A stretch of 34,071 nt of DNA. It comes from an uncultured Clostridia bacterium (GTDB lineage Bacteria > Bacillota > Clostridia > Christensenellales > Borkfalkiaceae). The stretch spans positions 1 to 34,071 of the forward strand of contig CALVHO010000022.1 in assembly GCA_944328445.1 (NCBI GenBank), in the 5' to 3' direction. Below are positions 9,808 to 18,457 of this stretch, one piece after another (positions within the stretch are counted from its first letter, which is position 1; the number at the start of each line of letters is the position of its first letter). The notes beneath the pieces are model-generated. The model saw only the letters and a program-made list of their open reading frames with translations, had not been told where the DNA came from and searched no databases. A program made the translations under genes and the position numbers.

Positions 9808-11559
9808 ATGAAGAAAAAACTTTTGACGATCGTCATTGCCTGTCTGCTTGCGGTCATGGCCGTATTCAGCGCCTGTTCGCCGTCGACGGAAAAACCCGGC
9901 TCGGGCGGGTCCGACGACGAATTCGGGCTCGCCACGACCATCGACCCCAACAGGACGACGCTGTTCGTGAGCAACTTCAACGGCGGGTTCGGCGAGCGGT
10001 GGCTCAAAGCCGCGATCAAGCGCTTTGAAGAGCTCCACAAAAACGACGTCTACGAAGAGGGCAAGACGGGCGTACAGGTATGGATCGACAACAGCAAGAC
10101 GGGCGGCAAGGACACGCTCGCCAACATCGAAAACAGCCGCGACGCCGTCTTTTTCACCGAATACGTGTACGCGAGCGACTATGCCGACAGCGGCAAAGTC
10201 CTCGATCTTTCCTCCATCGTAAACCCCGTCCTTTCGGAATACGGCGAGAGCAGGTCGATCAAGGGCAAGATGACGAAGGAGCAGCAGGACTATTTCATCC
10301 AGGACAACGGCGCGTGCTACGTTCTGCCGCATTACCAGTCCTTCCGCGGCATCGTGTACGACGTGGACCTCTTTGAAGACGAAAATTATCTCTTCTATTT
10401 CTCCGCCAACGCCAACAACGGGAACGACGGCTTCGTCATGTCGAAGAACGAGACGCGCTCGAAAGGCCCGGACGGGACGGGCGGCACCTACGACGACGGG
10501 CTCCCCGCCACGTACGACGAATTTTTCAGGCTCTGCGAATACATGCTCGAAAAAGGCGTCAAACCCGTCATCTGGTCGGGGAGCAACCAGGCGTATTTTA
10601 CCGACTTTTTGGCGGCGCTCGCGCTCGATCACGAGGGGCTGAGCGACGCGATGCTCAACTTTACTTTCAAGGGCACCGCCTACAACCTGGTCAGCTCCGT
10701 CGGCGCAAACGGCGAGCTTAGTTTCATGAACGACGGCGCCGAAGGGAGCGGCGTTGCCATCACGCCCAACAACGGTTATCTGCTTGCCAAGCAGGCGGGC
10801 AAGTATTATTCCCTGCAATTTGCCGAGCGGCTCTTGAAGAAAGAGTACATCGCCTCGGGCTCGATGGGGACGCTGAGCCACACCGACGCGCAGAAAAACT
10901 ACATCAATTCCTACCCCTCGGGCGGGGAGGCGATCGGCATGCTCATCGAAGGTTCGTTCTGGGAGAACGAGTGTTCGGACATGGGCTACTTCGATGCGGC
11001 GGTCAAATCGTACGGGCAGGAATGGAGCCGTGCGGACCGCAGGTTCGCCATGATGCCCTATCCTAAGGCGACGGCGGGGCAGGTAGGGGAAAAAGTCACG
11101 CTGACGGACTCCCTGATGTCGGGCGCGTTCATCCGCGGCAACGTGGAAGGGTATGAAAAGGAGCTCGCCCTCGATTTCCTGCAATTCCTGTACACGGACG
11201 AATCGCTGCGCGAATTCACGCAGTACACGGGCTCTCCCAAGGCGATGAATTACGACATCGACGGGGTAGAGGGGATCTCCAACTTCGCAAGATCTGTGTT
11301 CGACATGAAGAACCGCGCCGACATCGTGTACCCGTACAGCAGCGAACCCATCTATGCCGATCAGCCCGCGTCGTTTGAGCCGACTTCCTTTTACAGCACC
11401 GTCGTCAACAAGGGCGCGGGAGACGTTCCTTATACCTATCCGTCCAGGGCGATCTACGACCAGGGCGTGACGGGCTTGGAGTATTTCAACGGGTTGTCCG
11501 TCGCCATGTCGAAATCCAGCTGGGACAACGCATACGGCAAATACTTTATCAACAACTGA
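9808..11559 (+). CDS. ABC transporter sugar-binding lipoprotein
   Basis: A 583-residue extracellular solute-binding protein. A type II signal peptide ends in the lipobox FSAC with the lipidated Cys23, followed by a Ser/Gly-rich linker and a periplasmic-binding-protein fold. The length is in the range of large oligosaccharide-binding family 1 proteins. It should deliver its ligand to the two permeases encoded directly downstream (18-base gap, then overlapping genes). Start ATG with AAGGAGAG upstream. The 80-base gap before it contains no gene. Ligand inferred only from context: a galactose-containing oligosaccharide. Confidence 0.88.
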   Translation: MKKKLLTIVIACLLAVMAVFSACSPSTEKPGSGGSDDEFGLATTIDPNRTTLFVSNFNGGFGERWLKAAIKRFEELHKNDVYEEGKTGVQVWIDNSKTGGKDTLANIENSRDAVFFTEYVYASDYADSGKVLDLSSIVNPVLSEYGESRSIKGKMTKEQQDYFIQDNGACYVLPHYQSFRGIVYDVDLFEDENYLFYFSANANNGNDGFVMSKNETRSKGPDGTGGTYDDGLPATYDEFFRLCEYMLEKGVKPVIWSGSNQAYFTDFLAALALDHEGLSDAMLNFTFKGTAYNLVSSVGANGELSFMNDGAEGSGVAITPNNGYLLAKQAGKYYSLQFAERLLKKEYIASGSMGTLSHTDAQKNYINSYPSGGEAIGMLIEGSFWENECSDMGYFDAAVKSYGQEWSRADRRFAMMPYPKATAGQVGEKVTLTDSLMSGAFIRGNVEGYEKELALDFLQFLYTDESLREFTQYTGSPKAMNYDIDGVEGISNFARSVFDMKNRADIVYPYSSEPIYADQPASFEPTSFYSTVVNKGAGDVPYTYPSRAIYDQGVTGLEYFNGLSVAMSKSSWDNAYGKYFINN

Positions 11560-11577
11560 CCGCGCGGGGGAGAAAAG

Positions 11578-12507
11578 ATGACATTGAGCACAAGGGTCAA
11601 GACCCTTCTCCATAGCAAAAGCGAACGGAAGCGCCTGCTGTTCTACGCGCTGGTGATCGCGCTTCCGCTCGCGCAGGTCGCGATCTTCTACTTCGGCGTG
11701 AACATCAACTCCATCCTGCTCGCCTTCAAAGAGTACGAAGGCGGCAGCTACCATTGGGTGGGGTTCGACAACTTCAAAAGGGTGTTGACCGAGATCTTTA
11801 CCGATTCCACGGCGGAGTGGCGGTTCGCCTTCAAAAACACCTTCGTGGCCTGGATCGTATGCACGGGCATCGGCATGACGCTGGCGCTGTTCTTCTCCTA
11901 CTACATCTTCAAAAAAGGGATCGGGAAGAATTTTTTCCGCGTGATGCTGTTCATGCCGTCCATCATTTCCAGCATCGTCATGGTCATCCTGTTTACCTAT
12001 TTTGTAGACAGTTTTATCCCTGAATTTTTGATGCGGTATTTTGACACGGAGATCCGCGGGCTGTTGTCCGATCCGCGGACCACCATGTTCATGATCTACC
12101 TGTACAACATCCTCATGGGGTTCGGAACGAACGTATTGCTCTTGTCCAGCGCGATGTCATCGGTCTCCGATTCCACTGTGGAAGCGGCCCAGCTGGACGG
12201 CGCCAACAACCTGCGCCTGTTCTGGCACGTCGTGCTCCCGCAGATCTTTCCCACGTTCGTGACGATCTTCATCGTCAGCGTCGCCAATCTGTTCGCCAAC
12301 CAGCTGAACTTGTACAGCTTTTACGGCGCATATGCTGAGGCGCGGCTCGGCACGGTCGGCTATCTTTTGTATAAGCGCACCGTTTCGGCCGCCAACGCGC
12401 AATATCCCGAATTGGCGACGATCGGCCTCTTGCTCACGATCGTGATCATCCCCCTTACGCTGGGGTTGCGCAAATTCCTGGAAAAGGTGGGCCCGTCGGA
12501 TGAATAG
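11578..12507 (+). CDS. ABC sugar permease, MalF/LplB type
   Basis: A 309-residue inner-membrane permease with about six membrane spans. The cytoplasmic EAA loop (from Glu202, EAAQLDGANNLRLFWHVVLP) is the docking site for the transporter ATPase. The N-terminus, hydrophilic and basic for about 18 residues, precedes the first helix. The start has GGGGGAGAAAAG upstream. Its last 8 bases overlap the next permease gene, giving coupled translation and probably a fixed heterodimer. Confidence 0.92.
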   Translation: MTLSTRVKTLLHSKSERKRLLFYALVIALPLAQVAIFYFGVNINSILLAFKEYEGGSYHWVGFDNFKRVLTEIFTDSTAEWRFAFKNTFVAWIVCTGIGMTLALFFSYYIFKKGIGKNFFRVMLFMPSIISSIVMVILFTYFVDSFIPEFLMRYFDTEIRGLLSDPRTTMFMIYLYNILMGFGTNVLLLSSAMSSVSDSTVEAAQLDGANNLRLFWHVVLPQIFPTFVTIFIVSVANLFANQLNLYSFYGAYAEARLGTVGYLLYKRTVSAANAQYPELATIGLLLTIVIIPLTLGLRKFLEKVGPSDE

Positions 12508-13396
12508 AGAACATAAGATCAAAAACGGGAGCAAAAAGGGCTTTTCGCCCCTGATGGCCGCATTGTTTGTGCTCCTGATCGTCTACGCGCTGTTGATCCT
12601 CTTTCCTCTGGCGTGGGGGCTGGGGCAGTCCTTGATGGACGGCATGCGGCTGGATTCCACCGTTGTCCCTTGGCCTTCCGACTGGCAGTTTTCCAACTAC
12701 ATCGACGCATTCGTCCATTTCTATGTGCCCGTACAGGCGGAGCAGGGCACCGTTTACCCGACGCTCGTGTACATGTTCGGCTATTCGTTCGTGTACGCGG
12801 TTGGGTCCGCCCTGACGGCCACGTTCGTGCAGTGCATCGTCGCCTACCTCACGTCCCGCTTCAACTACATCGTCAGCAGGATCATCAACGTATTCGTCCT
12901 GATCGCCATCGCTTTGCCGATCGTGGGTTCCTTGCCCAGCGAGATCCAGATGGCGCAGGCGCTGGGGCTGTACGATACGCTGTTCGGCATCTGGATCATG
13001 AAAGGGCACTTCATTTCCATCTACTACCTCGTGTTCTATGCCAGGTTCAAGACCTTTTCCAGATCGTACGAAGAGGCGGCGCAAATCGACGGGGCGGGAA
13101 ACCTGCGCATCCTGTTCTCGATCATGCTGCCGCTGATCAAAAACTTGTTCTGGACGATCTTTTTGATCCAGTTCATCGCGTTCTGGAACGACTACTATAC
13201 GCCGCTCGTGTACATGCCCACGTACCCGACGGTGGCGTACGGCCTTTGGTATTACAACCAGAGCACGGAAAACGCGCTCACCCTTCCCATGAAGGTGACG
13301 GGATGTATCCTGATGCTGCTGCCTGTCCTGGTCTTGTTTGCCGTATTCAGCAAGCGGCTGATGAGCAACCTTACGATGGGCGGAGAAAAAGAATAA
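12500..13396 (+). CDS. ABC sugar permease, MalG type
   Basis: A 298-residue inner-membrane permease with about six spans. The EAA motif is at Glu192 (EEAAQIDGAGNLRILFSIML), and the downstream QFIAFWNDYYTPLVYM segment is characteristic of MalG-type sugar permeases. The ATG lies inside the end of the preceding gene (8-base overlap). No ATP-binding subunit follows; such systems usually borrow a shared MsmK-like ATPase encoded elsewhere. Confidence 0.92.
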   Translation: MNREHKIKNGSKKGFSPLMAALFVLLIVYALLILFPLAWGLGQSLMDGMRLDSTVVPWPSDWQFSNYIDAFVHFYVPVQAEQGTVYPTLVYMFGYSFVYAVGSALTATFVQCIVAYLTSRFNYIVSRIINVFVLIAIALPIVGSLPSEIQMAQALGLYDTLFGIWIMKGHFISIYYLVFYARFKTFSRSYEEAAQIDGAGNLRILFSIMLPLIKNLFWTIFLIQFIAFWNDYYTPLVYMPTYPTVAYGLWYYNQSTENALTLPMKVTGCILMLLPVLVLFAVFSKRLMSNLTMGGEKE

Positions 13397-13413
13397 GTTA
13401 AGGAGAAAAAAAC

Positions 13414-16400
13414 ATGAAACAGTCGGTGCGCTACAAGATCGCCGCGGTGTGTTTGCTGCTGGTTTTTGCGCTGAACATGCTGCTCGGCTTTCTTCCGCCG
13501 CTTTCCGTGACGGGCACGGCGGCGGAAAGCACGGCCGCGCAGGAAGAGACCCCGCAATTTACCGAGATCTCGCTGCAAGAAAGTTACGCCAAAGGCACGG
13601 AATTGGCGATCCCCCAAGTCAAAATGACGTTGGGCGGGGAGCAGTACATCGCCATGGCGGTCCTGCACCTGCCGGACGGGAGCGCGAGATCGGTGGCGGG
13701 CAAAGAGACGCTCGGCCTCGCGGGGCAATACACCCTCGAATACAAGGCGACCGCGGGCGGCAAAACGTACAGCCGTGAATACAGCTTCCTCGTCTACCAG
13801 CCGAAATTCGAGCTTTCCGCAGGCGGCGGGAGCGCGGAATACAAGACCGCCGACGTGCACGGCCTCGTCAACGGACAGGCAGCCACCGAACGGATGACGG
13901 GCGAGTACGTCACCCTCGACGAGGGGCAGACGCTGACGATCTACGACTATTTCGACATCACGAAGGAGAAGGCGCGCGAACCCGTCTTTGAAGCGGCCAT
14001 CGTCCCTTCCACCGTCGGGGCGGAAGATTTCAGCACGCTCACGGTGCGCTTCGTCTCCAAGAGCGACCCGAGCCAATATTTGGAGATCATCGGCAACCAC
14101 TCCGATTACAACAACTGCACCTACTTTTTGGCGGGCGCGAATACGCAGACGCCTTCGGGCTACGAATCGTCGCAGGGCACCATCCATGTCGGCAACACGT
14201 GGGGCGCTCCGTACAGCGGCTCCTTCTGCGGGACGCCGAACAACAAAATGACGCTCGCGCAGGACACGCTGAAAATTTACATCGATTACGAGACCAAGTG
14301 CGTGTACGCCAACCAGGCAAAGGGCTTCGTCATCGACCTGGACGATCCCAAGTATTTCGGGGCGCTCTGGGGCGGCTTTGAAGACGGCGAGGTGTACATC
14401 GAGGTCAGCGCGAGCCGTTACCAGTCCTCCAAGCCCGCGCAGTTTATCATCCTCAAAGCGGGGGACATCGACCTCAGCGAACAGATCGTCACCGATAACG
14501 ACGCGCCGACGATCTCGGTCGGCCTCGGGGAATACACGAGCGACGATCTCCCCGTCGGCGTGACGAGGCGGGCGTACCCGATCTTCCCCGCGAGCGCCGT
14601 CGATTATCTGAGCGGCGAATGCGACGTGAACGTGCACGTATGGGCGCGCTACCACACTTCGCAAAAGTACGAAGTCGAGATCGAGGACGGCGCCTTCGTT
14701 CCCGACGCGGCGGGGGAATACGTCATCGAATACCGCGCCGCCGACGCATCCGGCAACGAGGCGGTGACGCTGCTCACAGTCGACGTGACGGACAAGACCG
14801 ACCCCGTTTCCGTCTCTTTGACGGACAAGCCCTCGGCGGGCAAAACGGGCGAGTACATCGCGTTTGCGAAGGTCTCGGCCTCGGGCGGGTCGGGCGATCT
14901 TTCCCTCAAAACGCAGGTCACGTTCAACGGCACCGCCGCCGCGTTTGACGAAGGCGGGTTCCGCGCCGAAAAGGCAGGGGAATACCGCGTCACGGTCACG
15001 GCGACGGACTATGTCGGGCAGCGGGCGACGGCAAGCTATTCCGTCACCGTGACGGCAAGCGACGCGCCGGTCTTCATCGACGAGATCGTGCTGCCCGCCT
15101 ACCTCATCGCGGGGAGCGAGTATACGTTCGAGCCCGTGTACGCCTACGACTATACGTCCGGCAACGGCGCGCAGCGCATCAAGGCGACGCTCGTCACCGA
15201 GGACGCAAACGGCACGAGGGAACATCCCGACGACCGCTACACCCCGAGCGTCTCCGCGCACGGGGATACGGTCAAGGTCTATTACAAGGCTTCCGTCAAC
15301 GGCAAGACAATGCAAAGCGACGCCGAGCACATCCGGGTGTGCGCCGTCGGCAAGGGGGACTCCCTCGATATCTCAAAGTACTTCGTTTCCAACGGCGCCA
15401 CCGTCACGGCGATGAACGACGGCATGCTCATCAAGGCGGACGGCGACCTCGCCGAGACCGAGTTCGCCAACCCCGTCCTCGCGCACAACCTGACCTACAC
15501 GTTTGACGTCGACCCGTCCGCGAACTCTTTCACCAAGCTCAACGTATACCTGCGCGATTCCGTCAACGCGGAGGAGCGCATCAAGGTCAGCTACACGAAA
15601 TCTTCGCAGTCCGCCTCCTACATCTCCGTGAACGACGGCGCGCAATATTCGATCGCGGCCACCTTCTTCGGAAACAGCAATTACGGTTTCAGCCTGAAAT
15701 TCGACAACAAGACATGCGTGGCCTCGTACGAGACGGAAGTGCGCATCACGGTGGACAAAACGCTCGGCGGCGCCGCCTTCGACGGTTTTTCGAGCGGAAA
15801 GGTGTACGTCTCCTTTGAATTTGAAGGGGTGGGCGCGGAGGCGGCCATCCTGCTGAGCGACCTGTGCGGGCAGCGCACGACGAGCATCACAGCCGACCTC
15901 GTCAAACCCAGGATCACGCTCGTGAACGAACTTGCGGGCCGCTATTCGCTCGGGGACGAGGTGGACCTGACCACGGCGGTCGCCGCGGACGTGCTCGATC
16001 CAAACATCCAAAGCTCGTACACGGTCTACGCGCCCGACGGGAGCGTCGCCAAGGACGTGAACGGCAAGGAGTTGAAGGAGATCCCGATCGACGAATCCTA
16101 CCGCATCAAGCTCGAAGACTACGGCGTCTACCGCGTCTCCTATCTGGCGACCGACTGGAACGGAAAATCGGAAAAGCTGTTCAGCTATGCCCTGGAAGTC
16201 GTCGACTCGATCCCGCCCGTGATCATCCTCAACGGCGAGGTCCCCGCGGAAGCGAGCGTCGGTTCCGCCATGTCTCTCCCGCTGGCGCGTGCCGTCGACT
16301 TCATCGACGGGGTGCGCGACGTGTATGCGTATGTACTTTTCCCCGACGGCGTCTACCGCGCCTACGGCAACGATATGACGTTCACGATGTCCGGCAAATA

Positions 16401-16473
16401 CACCGTCGTGTATTACGCCTTTGACGAATCGGGGAACACGGCAAAACTTGTGTATACCATTCAGGTACGGTGA
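13414..16473 (+). CDS. Large secreted Ig-like/jelly-roll protein
   Basis: A 1019-residue exported protein of unrecognised family. A signal peptide (about 1-37, ending near GTAA-ES) has no lipobox, and no LPXTG, SLH or C-terminal anchor is visible, so it may be released or held by other proteins. A beta-rich domain (about 45-140) is followed by a lectin-like jelly-roll region (about 165-360) ending in GFEDGEVYIEVSAS. Ig-like domains follow (about 365-470, with the motif YRAADASGNEAVTLLTV, and 470-560). A second jelly-roll region (about 645-825), ending in GFSSGKVYVSFEFEG, looks like a diverged copy of the first. Two more Ig-like domains (about 830-1019) include YYAFDESGNTAKLVYTI. Its place between permeases and surface lipoproteins suggests glycan binding outside the cell. 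Ribosome binding site AAGGAG at 13400-13405. Confidence 0.8.
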   Translation: MKQSVRYKIAAVCLLLVFALNMLLGFLPPLSVTGTAAESTAAQEETPQFTEISLQESYAKGTELAIPQVKMTLGGEQYIAMAVLHLPDGSARSVAGKETLGLAGQYTLEYKATAGGKTYSREYSFLVYQPKFELSAGGGSAEYKTADVHGLVNGQAATERMTGEYVTLDEGQTLTIYDYFDITKEKAREPVFEAAIVPSTVGAEDFSTLTVRFVSKSDPSQYLEIIGNHSDYNNCTYFLAGANTQTPSGYESSQGTIHVGNTWGAPYSGSFCGTPNNKMTLAQDTLKIYIDYETKCVYANQAKGFVIDLDDPKYFGALWGGFEDGEVYIEVSASRYQSSKPAQFIILKAGDIDLSEQIVTDNDAPTISVGLGEYTSDDLPVGVTRRAYPIFPASAVDYLSGECDVNVHVWARYHTSQKYEVEIEDGAFVPDAAGEYVIEYRAADASGNEAVTLLTVDVTDKTDPVSVSLTDKPSAGKTGEYIAFAKVSASGGSGDLSLKTQVTFNGTAAAFDEGGFRAEKAGEYRVTVTATDYVGQRATASYSVTVTASDAPVFIDEIVLPAYLIAGSEYTFEPVYAYDYTSGNGAQRIKATLVTEDANGTREHPDDRYTPSVSAHGDTVKVYYKASVNGKTMQSDAEHIRVCAVGKGDSLDISKYFVSNGATVTAMNDGMLIKADGDLAETEFANPVLAHNLTYTFDVDPSANSFTKLNVYLRDSVNAEERIKVSYTKSSQSASYISVNDGAQYSIAATFFGNSNYGFSLKFDNKTCVASYETEVRITVDKTLGGAAFDGFSSGKVYVSFEFEGVGAEAAILLSDLCGQRTTSITADLVKPRITLVNELAGRYSLGDEVDLTTAVAADVLDPNIQSSYTVYAPDGSVAKDVNGKELKEIPIDESYRIKLEDYGVYRVSYLATDWNGKSEKLFSYALEVVDSIPPVIILNGEVPAEASVGSAMSLPLARAVDFIDGVRDVYAYVLFPDGVYRAYGNDMTFTMSGKYTVVYYAFDESGNTAKLVYTIQVR

Positions 16474-16481
16474 GGTGACGC

Positions 16482-18443
16482 ATGCGTAAATTGTGGATCG
16501 GAGCGATCGCGCTCCTTTTGTCGGTATCTTTCCTCTTCTGCGCGGCGGCCTGTTCCAAGGACCCCGAACAGCCGCAGGAAGAGACCTCTGGCATCGAGTA
16601 CGGGACGGCGCAGCCGGGAGACGCGCTCTCCTGGGAAGAAAAGCCCGTCGCCGTTCCCGAATACGATAAGATCGATTCCATGCTGTTTGAAAACGGGCAG
16701 AGCGACTATTCGATCGTCGTCGCCGAGGGCGCCGCGGCCAATACCTATACGGCCGCGAGCGAGCTCAACTACTTCGTCTCGCTGGCTTCGGGCGTCACCT
16801 TCTCCGTCCGCGCGGCGGAGGACGTGACCTGGTCCGCGGATGCGAAATACATTTCCGTCGGTGAAAATATCATTTCGCAGGCGGCGGGGGTCACCGTGCC
16901 CGATACGCTCAATTCGCACGGGTTTGCCGTGCGCACGGTGGGCAAGTCCCTGTTCCTGCAAGGCGTTACCTCCACGGGAGACATCTTTGCGGTGTACGAC
17001 CTCCTTTCCAAAGTGCTCGGGTACGACTATTACGCGGCGGACGAGCTCGCCATCGCAACGGCGAGCAGCCTGGCCTGCCCGGACTTCAATTATACGGACG
17101 AGCCGGACATCGAGTACAGGTCGTCGCAGATCGGCTACCAGAACGGTACGGTCTCCACCCGTTACAGGGTCGTATCCGCGCAGTTCATGTCGCCCGAGGG
17201 CGCCTCGACGTGGCACAATTCGCTGCAATACATCCCGTACAACGTATACGGCACCGCCTATCCGGAATGGTTCGCGACCGATCTGAAAGGCCTGTGCCTG
17301 ACGGCGCACGGCTATACGGAAAAATATGAAAAGCTCGTCGATACCGTAGCCGGCAAGATGGAGGTCGTCCTCGAAAAAAACCCGAACGGCGACACCATCG
17401 CCTTCACGCACATGGACGTCGGCACGTGGTGCACGTGCGAACATTGCACCGCGCTCAAAAACAAGTACGGCACCGACTCCGCGAGCATGATCATCTTCAT
17501 GAACGACGTCGTGGAACAGGTGGAGCAGTGGAGGAAAGCAAACCAGCCCGGGCGCGACAACATCCGCTACCTGTTCTTTGCCTATACCGCGACCGTACAG
17601 GCGCCCGTCAAGGAGGAGGGCGGCAAGATCGTTCCCATCGACGACGCCGTAAAATTCCACGACAAGCTCGGCGTCATCTACGCGCCCATCTCCTCCGACT
17701 TCTTCCACGGCAAGAACGAGCCGCAAAACTCCTCGTATTTGAAGCAGATGCAGGAATGGAATGCCTTGGCGGGCGAGAACATGTACTATTGGTTCTACCA
17801 GTCCTATTTTTACAACTATTTCCTGTTTTACAACAACTTCGATTCCATGCAGGACAACTACCGCGCGGCCGTGGACAACGGCGCGGTGTGGATGTACGAC
17901 CAATCGCAGTACAACAACGCGGCCTCCACGGGCTTCCAGATGCTGAAAGTTTACCTCTCCTCCAAGCTGATGTGGGATGTAAACGCAGACGTGACGGCGC
18001 TCACGCAGAACTTCTTCGACCGCTACTTCAAGGCGGCGTCGCAGACGATGTACGACCTGTTTACGGCCATCCGTCTGAACTACCTGTGGATGTCCGAAAG
18101 CCAGGGCGTCAGCGGCTGGATCGGGACGCGCGTCAACACGAGCGAATATTTCAAGCTGAACACGCTGCTCGAATGGGAACAACTGATCGAACAAGCCTAT
18201 GAGGACATCGCGCCCTTGCAGATTAGCGACGCGGCGCTGTACGAAAAGGTGCACGACAGGATCAACCTCGAAAGCCTCTCCGTGCGGTATCTGCTGATCG
18301 ACCTGTACGGCACGCAGCTCTACACGACGCAGGAACTCTACGAGCAGAAAGTGCAGTTCAAACAAGATTGCGCCGCCCTGAACATCACGCGCCTGTCCGA
18401 GGGCGAACTGGTCACCGTCTTGTGGTCACAATGGGGAATTTGA
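16482..18443 (+). CDS. DUF4838-domain surface lipoprotein
   Basis: A 653-residue lipoprotein with a lipobox ending at Cys24 (CAAAC). The N-terminal part (about 65-190) resembles the alpha/beta domain found in front of GH67-type barrels and in DUF4838 proteins (ELNYFVSLASGV, LFLQGVTSTGDIFAVYDLL). A barrel-like middle (about 200-500) has the family-style HMDVGTWCTCEHC segment with two Cys pairs and YYWFYQSYFYNYF. The C-terminal part is helical. DUF4838 proteins are common near carbohydrate loci and are structurally related to alpha-glucuronidase-like proteins, but an activity is not established to my knowledge. It may be an enzyme or a binding protein. The gene starts 8 bases after the previous stop (GAGGTGA as ribosome binding site), so the two are probably co-translated. 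Confidence 0.8.
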   Translation: MRKLWIGAIALLLSVSFLFCAAACSKDPEQPQEETSGIEYGTAQPGDALSWEEKPVAVPEYDKIDSMLFENGQSDYSIVVAEGAAANTYTAASELNYFVSLASGVTFSVRAAEDVTWSADAKYISVGENIISQAAGVTVPDTLNSHGFAVRTVGKSLFLQGVTSTGDIFAVYDLLSKVLGYDYYAADELAIATASSLACPDFNYTDEPDIEYRSSQIGYQNGTVSTRYRVVSAQFMSPEGASTWHNSLQYIPYNVYGTAYPEWFATDLKGLCLTAHGYTEKYEKLVDTVAGKMEVVLEKNPNGDTIAFTHMDVGTWCTCEHCTALKNKYGTDSASMIIFMNDVVEQVEQWRKANQPGRDNIRYLFFAYTATVQAPVKEEGGKIVPIDDAVKFHDKLGVIYAPISSDFFHGKNEPQNSSYLKQMQEWNALAGENMYYWFYQSYFYNYFLFYNNFDSMQDNYRAAVDNGAVWMYDQSQYNNAASTGFQMLKVYLSSKLMWDVNADVTALTQNFFDRYFKAASQTMYDLFTAIRLNYLWMSESQGVSGWIGTRVNTSEYFKLNTLLEWEQLIEQAYEDIAPLQISDAALYEKVHDRINLESLSVRYLLIDLYGTQLYTTQELYEQKVQFKQDCAALNITRLSEGELVTVLWSQWGI

Positions 18444-18457
18444 CGGAGGAAATACAA

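Noticed and set aside
12500..13396. Missing ABC ATPase taken as evidence for a broken transporter
   Set aside because: Sugar importers of this type in Firmicutes commonly share a single MsmK/MsiK-like ATPase encoded elsewhere.
13252..15330. Very long minus-strand open frame (692 codons) opposite the secreted protein gene
   Set aside because: Long antisense frames are expected in GC-rich genes. The plus-strand frame has a signal peptide, ribosome binding site and Ig-like motifs; the minus frame has none.
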